Below the pieces are notes generated by a model. It saw only the letters and a list, made by a program, of their open reading frames with translations. It was not told the DNA's origin and did no database searches. This document shows positions 1 through 12,200 of a stretch of DNA of 64,000 nt, in pieces; position 1 is the stretch's first letter, and each line of letters begins with the position of its first letter. The DNA is from Ectocarpus siliculosus. Lineage: Eukaryota > Sar > Phaeophyceae > Ectocarpales > Ectocarpaceae. A program made the position numbers and the translations under genes. The stretch is from the NCBI GenBank assembly GCA_000310025.1, contig FN649739.1:3020700-3084699 (forward strand). The letters run 5' to 3'.

Positions 1-266
1 TTACCCTGGAGAATGGTATAGCCTCCCCTGTCACCGCCCCTCACGGGCTCCACGGGCAACACCTCCAGAAGCGTTGTCCTTCTCTAGCCGCACTGAGACT
101 TGACATCGTTGCACATGGCTAGTCGGTTGACGCGGTCGATGCCAAGAACAACGAGACTGCTGCCAATCCCCAAATGACACGCTTGCAGGTGTCCCTATTC
201 TAATGCAGCGAGAGCAGCACTAGCCAGACGACATGACACAAACAGTCAACAACGCAAAAATCTTAC
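1..266. other. Left edge, presumed intron or 3' end of BTB gene
   Basis: No exon could be assigned with confidence. A minus-strand frame from about 198 down to 81 is open in the phase required after the exon ending at 267, and would add about 37 residues before a TAG. It does not resemble the BACK or Kelch sequence expected after a BTB domain. It contains the peptide GIDRVNRL, which matches a dispersed sequence seen again at 55204-55262, so it is more likely a repeat than an exon. Confidence 0.4.
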
Positions 267-2775
267 CGTTTGCCAACGCCAACAGCTTGATGACCTCGTC
301 TGCAGACAAGCCTGGCATATCCTTCACCCGATTGGTGTAGATGTACTCCAACATCTGCCTCAATGTTGCCTCGTCATGTTCCATCACGGTCACCTGTTTA
401 AAATTTCATTTTAGTTTTCCGAAGGCAAGAGTAAGCACCAGTTTCATGAGTGTCCACCCGGAGGAAATTTAGGGGTCGCAATAAACGCGACGGAGCAACA
501 GAGGACACGCGAGCGTTTGTCCGGGAAAATGAGGATAGGCGTTTTGCTGCATGTTTTCCCACGCACACCCAGTCCACGTCAATCCAAGACTGTCATAATC
601 AGCCAATCCGACACCACTACCACGGGCACTGCTGTTCGCGTGGCTTCTTCGCCGCATCGGGACAACGCAGAACGGCTGGGTGTTCACAAGCACACGATAT
701 TACAACACAGCCCGTCCCGTTTTGTCGTTTTTGGAGGGGCACGCAGCGCAAAGGCCAATAGTAACAACATTCCTTGCCTGAATCACTATTGCCGCCGAAG
801 GGGAACCAAGGCTTCTTGTGTGTTTGCCAATAACACACACCCCGAACCAGACTCAATACATTTTCAGCCGAAATGGAACAAGGCTTCTTGTTGCCCTAGT
901 CTACTACTCTATTCTTTTGTAGCCGCCTGCCTCACCTCGCTGGTTTCGCTCTCACGCATCGCTCCTTTCCGGAACATACTGCGGAAATACTCTGATCGCG
1001 CGACCAGGTGAGTCTTGTGTGCTTTCACCTGGAGTCAGAGAGAGAGAGAGAGAGAATGATAGGGAGAGCGAGGGAGGGAGAGGGAGACAGAGAGTAGGAG
1101 GGAGAGGGAGTACAACAGAACACAACAACCAACGGAGGGAGGCGGGTCAATGGAAGCGGATTGAACAAGGTCGACAGGAGTAGCATAGCAGAGGCGAAAA
1201 AGGACACCCAAAGGACTACAGAATCACATCCAAGCAGGCCACAATCCATCCCGAACCTGTCCTGAACGTAGGATAGCTACAGAGAGAGAGATAGGATTGT
1301 TTATGGTTCTGCGAGATATGAAGTATTATAGAACCAACTCCATACATGGTATCAATCTTCACTATTGGACCCCCATCGGCTTCGCTCCACCATACTCGTG
1401 TACGTGCGCCGAGGCCTAAACCATGTCTGCAATCCAATCCAATCCAATCAAACCTCTGTGTCTCAATAGTCCTGTGGTTTCAAGTCAAGAAACGTTGCGA
1501 CGGTGCAAGTAGACACCAAATGAAGACGGAGGCTTTGTAATCCAATCCGACCCCTGTGCCGTGAAATCATCTCGCACGATGTTGCTACTCTTCAACAAGA
1601 ACATAACCAAGGGAGACAGACAAGAGGCTGGCTTTGCGATCCAATCCAACACCGAAGGACCCACCTCTGTCCTCGACGGGCCCACGAAAAAGGTAACGTC
1701 GCAGTGCTCATCATCGTCCAACAACGACCCCATCTGCTCGATGAACATGTCATCTGGACAGAGGCTGTCTGGATCCACCTGTTGGCGCGTGCACCGAGAC
1801 AGAAACACACAGCAGCAGAAGCCGAAAACAAGATCGGCGACAACAAGCTGTCGTCAGGACTGACAGGCGGTATGGGGGGTCTGAGACAACGCCTCCACTC
1901 ACACTCTCTCAGCCGTACGCGGAACTACTGCAAGGTTGAGAGTCAGCGCACAGCGGTGCCATCGGTTTTCGAAGCGTAATTTCTCCACAACCAGAAGGGT
2001 GCGAGCGCCAACTGATACTTTTCAGGAAAGCTCTCGACGAGATATTTCCAAAACCGCCCTTTTCGACAGGGGTAACCCCCTGGTTACGGAGAAATTGCGC
2101 TTAGAAAATCTTTCGCACCCCCGTTCGCTGACTGGCAACCTTACGGTAGGCAAGTTGCCCTATGTGAGGTGATTTGTCAGCCAACGCAAGGGGCGCATCG
2201 ATTCAGTGGCACTTCGATCCTTGGGGTAGGTATCGCGAGCACGTGCGTGTTACTCATATACATACTATCGCCCATATTCTTCAGGCCAGCTTTACATGGA
2301 GGTGCTATCTGCAGCGCACAGGGCACGGTGCGTTAGGCGTGAGCACCAAACAGACACTTAAGTTATTCACCAGGTGAAACAAGTTTGGAATTACCACATA
2401 AAGAACGCATGGACCTACACACGCGGTGCTAGTACTGGCGACATTTTAGCACATCCAATGCGAAACTCATGCAAACAGTAACAATTGTCACGATGCGCGT
2501 ATGTCCTCTTGTTCATTGTATGTGGACTGCCTGCGCCAAGAGACTATGTTAAAAGAGTGGCACGTAGACCCAAACCCTAACCCCAAGTTAGCCGATTGAA
2601 TCAATGCTTCATCCAGAATTCTTGCTTACAAAGAGAAAATCCGGAGGTAGCTGTTGTATCTACTCAAACGTAGTAAAGACCTTCGTGCATGTTGTGGATT
2701 TCTCACCTCTGCCTCGTCGTCGGATACGGAGTCGGATTTGCTCTTGCGGCGACGTACTACGATCTCATCCCGGAC
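267..2775 (-). CDS. BTB/POZ domain protein, partial gene model
   Basis: Four minus-strand exons at 2707-2775, 1665-1778, 936-1028 and 267-393 have GT/AG borders. The first three are joined in phase 0; the last ends in phase 1. Translation gives an acidic Ser/Asp linker, then a near-complete BTB fold: the strand DVTFFVG, the helix KAHKTHLVARSEYFRSMF, then LRQMLEYIYTNRV and VIKLLALAN. These match the usual order of BTB core elements (about 105 residues). BTB domains dimerise and often recruit cullin-3 ubiquitin ligases; the partner here is unknown. The start codon lies upstream of 2775 and was not found. The 3' end is also missing, either off the window or in an unrecognised exon. The introns are GA-rich near the acceptors. 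The BTB assignment is firm; the exon at 2707-2775 is less so. Confidence 0.75.
1035..1100. repeat. GA-rich low-complexity tract
   Basis: Imperfect GA/GGGA repeats lie in an intron of the BTB gene. Read on the minus strand they form the polypyrimidine tract just upstream of the acceptor of the exon starting at 1028. Confidence 0.8.
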
Positions 2776-4535
2776 CTGATTCAATGATTCAACACACACA
2801 CCGCATCGGCGCCCCCCGCCGGGTTAGCCAATCAGAGCGCGACAACGCCGCAACATACGCGGGGCGGCAGGCAGGTAGGCAGGCACGGGGATGGTAAGTT
2901 GAGGCATACGGCTTTCGCGCTGTTGGCGAGGTAGACAAAAGTTCGGTTTCGTTTATGCAACATAGGGCAGGGGGGGCGGTGACACATAAAAAATGTAAAC
3001 TACAACAGCACACGTAATTCGCCGTGAGACGGTTCACAAGTTAAAAGAACTGACCGTATCGTACTTTGGTCCGCGGACGTCTGACAATGTCAAACTCTCC
3101 CTACGGACATTTCAAGACACGGTGTGGCTTGGACAGCGGTACAACTACTGCTGTGGGGCCGACAGCAACGGGCGGACGCAACCTGAACCACCTCCCGAGT
3201 GCCTCCATACCCTTTCCCTCAAAACGAATTCCGTTGTCTCCAACACGAGGAGGGATAGGCAGTATACCGGCCTACGCCATAAAAGAACTACAGCAGTAAC
3301 CTACAGACAACGAGCCGGTTTAGACCTCCCGCTATCTACTTGTACGAAGACAGCTTGCTGTTTAAGACTCCCTCCAGGAGGTGACGAGGGTCGAAACAAG
3401 TCAAGTCGTCTCCAGCACTTCTACTTCTGTGCCGCGGGCAATCATCGTCTGGTCGACGGCTACAAGGGTCGCTCAGGGAGGGTGGCAGTGTGACAGACCG
3501 CTGTCGCAATAAAGAACACATATTGTATGTATATTGGAAGCTGTTGCGCCTTACACTGGTACACCACATCCTGCTGCGTCTTTATACTATTTCGAGCCAA
3601 TCAGTGACGACCGAATAGCAAAGGGTGTGCGGATATCTTGTTGCGAACATAGCATAGAGGGTGCGTCGCCTAGGTCAAGATTGACACACGACAGGTAGAA
3701 AGAAAAGCAAAAGCTCAAGCACTGGTAACGGTCAGTGTGGTGAGTGGTGAAAGAGAAGAGAAGAGAAGAGAGCTGGCTGGTTGTGGCGCAAGGTGCCATT
3801 CCGGACATCGTCACAAGACGCACCGCTCTCTGACTGGATGTATGTATTTAAACACACACACACACACCTATTTTGGTATGCATGACTCTTGAAATAATTT
3901 CAACGACACTCAACACAACTGCGGTGAACAAACTGCTGTTGCCAGCCGACGGCTGGGACGGGAGCGATCGATACATCCTAGCTCACGACCCAGCTGCCAA
4001 CGTGTGTGGGACACTGCTGTTGTTGCTGCGTCAGACGGCTCATGTATACACACACGACGAAAAGCAGTGATGGAGTGCGGCATGATTTGTGCCGCACGCA
4101 CACAATCGCTAAGACACTTTCGCTGCTGAGGGCGGGGGTATACGCGACACTTCGGGGGGACGATGACGAGGAGATCTCAAACCACGAGCTGGCACGGTAT
4201 GTATCAACCACATCGCGTCTAGAGAGAGAAAAGAAGAATACAACACACCGGCTCTCTCCATTCAAAAATCGAAGATAGACAAGGATAGATGTGGTTTTCA
4301 CGTTCGTTCCACCTTCTTCGCTCTAAGATGTGTATAGTTGTCGGTCTTTCTCCGCTCGATCATGGTTATTGTACAAAAGGAGCCGACCAGAGCAAAGAGA
4401 AAAAAAGCAGCCACCACCGCAACCATTACCAGAACGCCGAGCTCTGCCGCCAACGAGGGCCTAAAGAACGGCCACACTGACGCTAAACCCCTCTCTTCAC
4501 AAAGGGTCGCGCGCTTCTGAGCATCCACCGCACCT

Positions 4536-4576
<41 letters not shown>

Positions 4577-4846
4577 CCGGGCGGCGGCGGGGCTACAGTT
4601 GACTCCCTCCGTCATTTTCCCCGCGGGCTCGGCTTGCGACCCCCCCGACACGTCGATAGGCAAAAAATCACAACCATGACCAAAAAACGAGAAAACGCAC
4701 ATAACAAGAGCACAAGACTCGGCTTACTACCAACCACAGACCACCTTCCCGTAAGGCTGCCGGGAGAGTGCACGGCAACTGGGACAACGGCTGCTGTGGT
4801 GGGGCTTCGCAAAGGCGATGATGGGTTAGTTGTGGTCGCTAGGTAG
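2776..4846. other. Intergenic or unresolved 5' part of BTB gene
   Basis: No gene could be supported. ORFs on both strands (for example 3122-3493 plus and 3336-3569 minus) show no domain and no convincing splice context. The stretch holds a short CA repeat at about 3852-3867, a pure GA tract at 4541-4574, and two copies of the ACAGCAGTA/TACTGCTGT nonamer (3146-3154, 3290-3298). A minus-strand frame at 4298-4528 contains one strongly hydrophobic segment followed by a basic tail and stop. It has no ATG and no clear upstream exon, so it was not called. Confidence 0.5.
4541..4574. repeat. (GA)n microsatellite
   Basis: Seventeen uninterrupted GA dinucleotides lie downstream of the stop codon of the minus-strand ubiquitin-fold gene. 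Confidence 0.95.
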
Positions 4847-5775
4847 CTACTTCGCGTGGCGCCTTCTCACCAGAAGAAAAACTGTTTCCGGGGTGTCCTC
4901 GTTTTGCAACTCCTCCGTGAAGTAGTAGGCGAGGTCGTCTTTCCGAAGCCCGTGGTGCTTGGCGTAATGCCGGAACAGCGACGAGAATCTCTGGTTCTTG
5001 AGCATCAGGCAGCTGTACGGCGTGCCGGCTCGGACTCGGATCACCGATCGCTCGGAGCCTTCGAGAATCAAGTCCTCTGCCGGCTGCAGCAGCAATAACA
5101 AAATTACGAGAAAAAGTAAAAAAGAGAAAGGAGAGTTTTTGATGACCGAGGACAAGCGAGACATGGTTGTCGATTCCAGTATCATACGCGAACAGCTACA
5201 GGTGATAGGTCATTTCGGCAATTTTGAAAACAGCAGCAGGTCGGAGTGTTCGAAGAACGGAGGAAGCCGTCTCGGCACGAGACGTGGCGGCGGGCAAGTG
5301 CCCACGGTCTCGCCTCGGCCATGCCCCAAGAGGGGCGACGACTTCCCGTACGTCAAGACGAGGCAAACGACATCTGCTGCTGTTTTTTCGCCGAGACACA
5401 CACCGCTGTATCACAACTTTCGACCCAGCAGCACACGTTACAGTTTCTTTTCGAGCTTTGACAGGTTGCCTCTCTCCGTACCCCGGGACCAGGAGGGCTC
5501 GCACTCCATGCTGGCACGCACGGCCCGCCGTAAAGTCAACTGGAAACCGAGCTCGACATCGGGGTATCAAACACATCGATCGCGGCACAAAAACAACAAG
5601 GCCCCCAAGCGACTACTGCTTCTGCTGTGTACCCCGCGGAAACAACGACTCCCACTTTCATTGCGCCGACCCGGCCAGAAAAAATAAACAAGCGACTCAC
5701 CTTCACCACGAACTCTACATGCTGGTCAACCGGCCGTGTTGCTCCTGGTGCCGCGTTTGCGTTCGCCGTCGCCAT
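4847..5775 (-). CDS. Small ubiquitin-fold protein (Rad60/SUMO-like domain)
   Basis: There are two exons: 5701-5775 (ATG at 5775, 25 codons, donor GTGAGT) and 4847-5083 (acceptor CTGCAG, 79 codons including the stop at 4847-4849). Both borders are phase 0, giving a protein of about 103 residues. The second exon has the Rad60-SLD/SUMO pattern of a beta strand with TPYS, then RFSSLFRHYAKHHGL, then a DDLAYYF strand and a NEDTPETV turn. These correspond to the helix and the FDG-like and DTP elements of that family. No C-terminal Gly-Gly is present, so it is not a conjugatable modifier; a protein-interaction role is more likely. A third, unrecognised exon between the two cannot be excluded. The gene is divergent from the desaturase start, 431 bases away. 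Confidence 0.55.
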
Positions 5776-6206
5776 ATTCCCCCCCCTCTTCCAGAGCGAG
5801 CAACCTGCGCCTGGTGACTTCCGTAGCCCGGCCGACCGCGGACCTCCGTATAAGCTCTCTGATTGTGGTCTCGCTGTGGAAACACACCGGCACACCAGCG
5901 AAAGGAAACAAAAAAGAACACGAACACACTCCCCCCGAGCGAGCTGCTGAAATTCCTGCGGTGCGAGGATGCAAGTAGTCCAGCGGGCACGCTGTGACGC
6001 TCTACAGGCAAAGACGAGACAACGAAAGTAGTAGCAGCACGCAAAAAACGCGAAAGGGGAGCAGGTTTGTGCAACGCGAAATGTACCGGTGGAGGCGTTT
6101 TGAGGCCCCGCAGATTGTTAAACCCAGAATCACGGCCACAGGTACGTATAGAATACATTTCGCGGGCTCCCTCGCTTCCCGTTTATAGTTCTAGATTTTC
6201 TAGATC
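5776..6206. promoter_or_regulatory. Shared divergent 5' region
   Basis: This interval separates the ATG of the minus-strand ubiquitin-fold gene (5775) from the first ATG of the plus-strand desaturase (6207), so it must hold both 5' leaders and probably both promoters. Two TCTAGA palindromes separated by three T lie at about 6190-6204, immediately before the desaturase ATG. No TATA box can be assigned with confidence. The regulatory role is inferred from position only. Confidence 0.35.
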
Positions 6207-9200
6207 ATGCGACACCGCTCTCCGCGCTCGCGTTGGGCCCTGCTGATCATGAGGAGACAAAACTCTGTCGCGGTGACCGCGGCTCTGCTGCTGAATGCCT
6301 CGCCCGCGTTCTCGTTCAGCGCCCTACGGCATTCTGTCGGCAGATTATTGCCTCCACAGGCCTCGTTTTCAACATCGAACATACGGCAGCAGCAGCAGCC
6401 GCCGAGGATGATGGTGACCTCTGTGCCACAGGCGGACACTCCCGGCGTTGAGACGGCGACCGGCGGCACCAAGCCGGCGAGCCGGCGATTACACGTCCAG
6501 GTGTGTAAATGAATGCCCTGTGCGTCGCAAGAGGCCGTGGTTGTGTGCTGAGACCTACAGGACGAAGAGGTCAAAGGAGAAAAACGATGACGCGCCAAAA
6601 CGTACGCATACGCCTGTCTCAGATTCGGATGGATACATTGGATACATCATCCATTATCATGAGATAACATCATCCATTATCATGAGACGCTTTGCCTTTG
6701 CCACAACGCCAGACACCTGTTGCCGCTGGAGATCAATTTCAGGCCGCCAACAGCAGCAATTGCAGGGAATTGTGCTCGCGAAGCCAACACTGCTGCTGTG
6801 GATTCCTCTAGGAATACTATTTAGTGTAGTGTCCTTGCTGCATACCAGAGAGCTGCTGCTACAACATTTCTAGTCTACAACAGTACCTTCGACGTACAGT
6901 ATGTATTGTTGTTGTTGTTGTTGTTGTTATTGTTGTCTTCACATTAAAAACTGCTGTTCCGATCTCTCTCTACCCAGTACCTTCGTATGTCCGTACTGAT
7001 CCAACACTTGACGCGGTCGATTCCCGTGGTCACATTACCCGAAAAAGGTACGCTCAAACAAACTGACCCCGAGGGGTCCGCAAGTCAAAAGAAATCAACG
7101 ACAGATATTCTGGAGTCCTCCGCTCCCTCTGCGCGCTATGCGAGGTAACAACTGAGACTAGGAGTCAGCATCACGGGCCAGAGAGAAAGAGGTACACCCC
7201 CTTGGTTCAATCTTGGCTCTTCACACGCAAGCAGAGACAAGGCCATCTGACACAGAAAAAGAGAGAAAAAAGAGCGACAAAGAGAAAAAAGAGAACAAGA
7301 GAAAGAAATAAAAGGAAACAGGAAGAAAAGAGAAAAGAAAACGAAAAAGAAAACGAAAAATAAATAAAGCGAGAACAAAAGAGACCAGGCCGAAAATAAC
7401 AAGAAGTAAGAGGCAGAAGAAGGCACACGGTGGAGAGACCACTAGCGAACGAACAAGCAAACACGCAAACATGGCCACAAACCAGCGATACATGGTAATG
7501 GTACGTCATCACTAGTGGGGGTTTGGTGCAATGGTGAGCGTTGGGGGGGCGTACTCTCATGTTTTGCATGCCTTAGCGGTTAGACCATTGACCACGCGTC
7601 CTCGAGAGGACGGAGCATTGTTCCCACAGGACCGATCACCGATGACCAATCGTTCCTTCCTACTTTGCCAAAGGTGGCTCAAAAATGTCTTCCCTAGTCT
7701 ATCCTAACGATATCCCTTCCCGCCTTTTCAAACCACTTCCTACTCCCCAGTACAGCTACCGTCCTCTCCTCTCTATTCCATGCCTCAAACATCTCCCTGT
7801 ACGTCCCTTGTATTTTTCTCAGCTCAGTCATGTACACTTTCCTCTCCTCTTCGTACCACGGACATTCCGCGACTACATGAACACGGTCTTCGCATTCGAA
7901 GCCGCAATCACATTTGAACTTGTCGTCTTCGTCGTCTACCGTCCTATGTCTTCGCCGACGTTCTCGAAGGCCTATGTCCCCGGTCCTGAATTTGACCTTA
8001 AGCTTTGTCCCTGCATCCATTGGTCCATGTAGGTAATCCTTGAACCCTATTCCTTCTTTCAACATTCCGTACACGTCTAGACCCTCCTTATCCTTGGTTT
8101 ATTTCCTTAGATTCTGCTCTTCTCTCTCGGCACAAGCAACAGATACCTTCTCCTTGAACCCCTGTAGACCCTCCGTTTCCAGCGTTTCATCTTCGTCGAT
8201 GTCTATCCCCTTCCATACGTCCTCTACAACCTTGACCCATTCCGTGGGTTGTCTACCCCTCTTTTTGTTTGCCCACTTCGCCTCCCATACTATTCTCGGC
8301 AACCTCTCCTCTCCCATCCCGCACATGCGATACTGCTATGTTAGCTTCCTTGCGTCTCTTCCCGACCGCAGGGATTGGATCCCCAATTCTGCCCTTACGG
8401 CTGCATTTCTTGTGCGCTTGGAGCATCCTAGTATGATTTCGCTGCTTTCATCTGCGCCGCCTCGAGTTCTTTCACTACCTTCTTATTTCCTTCCCATACT
8501 TCTCCGGCGTACTTTAGCGGCGGTACGATTACGCTCTTCAAAACCGCCAATTTGATGCGTGTATCGAGGTGCCGGTTTGCGAGTATTGGGTGCAGCTTCC
8601 CTGCTCGTGCTTTGCCCTTTTCCGCTACCTTGGACATGTGTGCATTCCACGAGCAGTCGTTTGCGGTTTCTACTCCGAGGTATGTGTTCTGGTCCACTAC
8701 TGCAATCTCCTCGATCCCCCACTTCCATCTATGTTCTACTGGTTCCTCCCTGACCTCGTTGCACACCATGACGGCACTCTTCTTAAGGTTGGAAGACAAT
8801 CTCCATTTATCAGTAAGCTTCTTCGCCGCGTCAATTTGCAGTTGCAGTCCCTCAGGGGTGTCCGACATACCAACAAAATCATCCGCAAACAGCATTCCTG
8901 TCCCCTACTTTTACTCCCTTCCGGACTGCCTCTACGACTTCCAACAGATCGTTGATGAACACCTGGAACAATGTTGGGGACAGCGTGCAACCTTGTGGGA
9001 CCCCCTGCTCAATGTCGGAAGAACTTAGACAGTTCTCCGTCTAGCATGACCGCGCTTTTCGTACATTCTGTCATCTTCTTCAGCACTCTCCACATTTTCC
9101 CCTTGATCCCGTACTTGCACAATTGTTTCCACAGCCCATTTCTCCGTACGGTGTCGTATGCTTTTTCACGTCCAGGAAGAAGCAGTACGTCGGCTTTCCC

Positions 9201-12200
9201 GCCCTCTTTCTACCTTGGATGATTCTCCCTATCGTGAATGCGTGGTCTACGCACCCCCTCTTCTGTCGGAAACCTGCCTGGCCCTCACTAATGCTACGTT
9301 CCTTCTCCAATACTCCCACTATCCTATCGTTCAGCAACTTACAAAACACTTTTCCTACTGTATTCAACAGTGTGATACCCCTGTAGTTTCCTGGGTCAGT
9401 CTTGTCTCCTTTCTTAAACAAGTTCACAACCACTCCTTCCCTCCATCTACTTGGCGCATACTCGTTTTTCCACACCCAGTTGTACAGCTGTACCATCAAC
9501 TGGATCATCCCCTTTCCCCCCAAACTTCATGAACTCGTTGACTATCCCATCCGCCCCTGCTGCTTTGTGGCACTGCAACTTGTTCACACACGCCTCAACC
9601 TCGTCCTCAGTGAACTCCTTTTCTAGTTTCTTCGTTCCCAACGTCTGCCTTCGATGTCTCTTCTTCTTTCTGGGCCCATGCGTCCACCTCCTCCTTCTTA
9701 AACGCTTGGTTGGTCAAAAGCTTCATTCTCCGAAGGCACTCCAAGTCTCTTGTATGTCCTGCTAGAACTTCCCTTTTTCCCTTCCCACTGCTGACTAGTC
9801 CACCGTTCACACCTCGCAAAGTTGCTACCCCTGTATCCCCCCCTGCGCGGTCTGTTTTACCATGCCACTAATCCCTTCCCACATGTGCTTGGCGTTCCCC
9901 TCCAGGCCTCCGTTGGCCTTCTGCACTACTTTGTTGGGGGGGGGAATTGGCTAAAAGAAATTCAATCGTATCGTGCCACTCGGTCCGTCTCTTCTCGTTT
10001 GCTTTCTTCCCTCGCCGTCTCGTCCGTCTCCTGCCCCCCTCCCGCCCCATTGGTTGTTGGCTTGTGGTTTCGTTTGAGCGCTCGTTTTCGGCTGGCCTCT
10101 TCTTCCTTCTGGTGCCAGGAGGTCATGAACCTCTCAGCTCCCTGCAGCACCGCCGCATGCCAGGGTACTCCCCCCTCCACCTTCGCGGCTTCCGTCCACT
10201 TTAACATCGGTGCCGTGTCTTTCGATACCGGGATTCCGAGACAACATGGATCGGTTTGCGTAGATCCGTGGTCGGCCCCGAATGCCTTCAGGTCGTCGAG
10301 CACACACTTCGGCCAGTTCTGTTCCTGTCCCCCCCTACGTGGCTTCTTCCCCGCCGCCAATTCGCCGAGCATCAGTCGTTTCGGGAGTCGCCCATCCGGC
10401 TGCCTTGCCAGTGCTCCCGCGAACAGTAGGCGTCGTTGTCGGATCGTGGCTTCAACGCTCTGGCATTCGACCCTCTTCAGCGTCTGGGCGTAAGAGAGCT
10501 GCCGGTAGGTATCTTTCTTGCGCTTGTACCCGATAACTCGAAGGAGCAGTCGGTGGTGTGTCGACCGCAGCGTCTGATAGTGGCCGCTGAGTGGTGACCA
10601 TGTCATGCAACCGTACAGCAGTACCTCCATCGCCTCCGCCTGGAGGAGGCGGATCTTGAGTCGGAATGGCGCTTTCGGTCTGTCGAAGAGCTCCCAGCCA
10701 TATCGCCTGAGGCACGCCCACGCTCCTCTGCTCGTGTAGTTGATCTCTCGGGTGAGGTCGCCATGTTCGTTGACGAGGCCACCGAGGTACCGGAACTCGG
10801 TCGTCTGGGCGTATTTCTGTCCGGCGGCTTCGATGGTCAGCGGCGGAGGCGGGGGGGGCTGTGATGTTGTAGTCGGCTTGTCCTTCGCGCGCACCAGGAG
10901 AGTCTCCGCCTTCTTCTCCGATACCGTCAGCCCGAACTCCCCGAACACCTCAACGATGATGGTCATCATTATCGCCAGTCCTTCTGCAGACCTCGATACG
11001 ACGCCGGCATCATCGGCATATAGCATCCCCCATACTGCCCTCCGTCCTCGGTCAAGGGGTGTCTCCTCCGCCCCCCCCGCTTACGTCTTCCCCTCCTCCA
11101 AGCACACCAGGCTCCGCAGAACAACACCATCCTCGCTGAATCGGATAACGACGACCTCGAGGACCTCGGCGAAGAAGATGTTGAACAGCAGTGGGGATAG
11201 CACACATCCTTGTCGCACGCCCTGTGTCACGAAGATCCAGTCCGATAGTTCTCCGTCGTCCATGCGCACCCGGGCCCGCATTCCATCGTGGAATTGGCGG
11301 ATGACTTTGATCAGCTTCGCGGGAATCCCGGCCTTGGCCAGCACTTTCCATAGCATCTCTCGGTCCACCGAATCATACGCCTTCTTCAAGTCGACGAAGC
11401 ACATGTAGAGCGGTATTTTCTTCCTCCGCCCCAGCTCCTGGAGGCGGCGCACGACGAACAGCATGTCGACGGTGGGTCGCCCCGGTCGGAATCCGCACTG
11501 GGAGGATGTTGTTGGCTTCGCAGAAGGCGCTTAGACGGTTGGTGATGATCTTGATGGGGACCTTGCCTACGTGAGGTAGTAGCGAAATCCCCCTGTAGTT
11601 GGTACAGTTGGGCCGGTCACCCTTCCTTCTTGTACAGCACCTTGATGGTTGCATCCTTCCACTCTTGCGGAATATCTCCTCCGTTCCACACCTTTACGAG
11701 GATGGTATAGAGGTGCCCCAGGACGAAGGGTTCGTCGTCATCGATCTTGAGCAACTCGGCAGGGAGGGAGTCATGGCCGGGTGCCTTCCAGTTCTTGAGG
11801 CCTTTCGTTGCCCGTTTCACCTCCTCGAGTTTTGGCACCTCTCCCAACCGTTGAGTGTCACGTGTCGCTGGCCGCTGCGTCACTCGTTCGATGATGTCTG
11901 GGTTCAGGGTAGGGGATTTGGTGTTGAGCAGGGTGCTGAAGAATCTCGCCCACCGCTGGAGGATGTCGTCCCTGTTCCGGAGCAACACGCCGTTCTCATC
12001 CGCGACGAACTGCTGTCCCCCCGCTTGTCTCCCGCTGAGGCCCACTGATCTCTTGAGGTGTTGGTACAGTCCTCGCATGTCGCGTTCTTTGATAGATTGC
12101 TTCGAGTTCAGTCACATATCCGTCCAGGTGGGCATAAATGCCCGTTTCGACTGCTGTAGCCACTCCCTTACGCGCTGCTTTCAGAGCCCTCCACGTTGCT

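Noticed and set aside
1-198. Possible next exon of the BTB gene
   Set aside because: In phase, but the translation ends after about 37 residues and matches a dispersed repeat instead of a BTB-associated domain.
3122-3569. Overlapping ORFs on both strands near 3.1-3.6 kb
   Set aside because: No domain, no start context and no coherent splice sites on either strand.
4298-4528. Minus-strand frame with a transmembrane-like segment and a basic tail
   Set aside because: No ATG, a stop shortly upstream, no matching upstream exon. Could be a real terminal exon, but nothing supports it.
7136-7569. Hydrophobic Phe/Leu/Ser-rich minus-strand ORFs that look like membrane proteins
   Set aside because: They are the complement of a purine-rich intronic tract and extend over the 3' end of LINE-A. 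No gene context.
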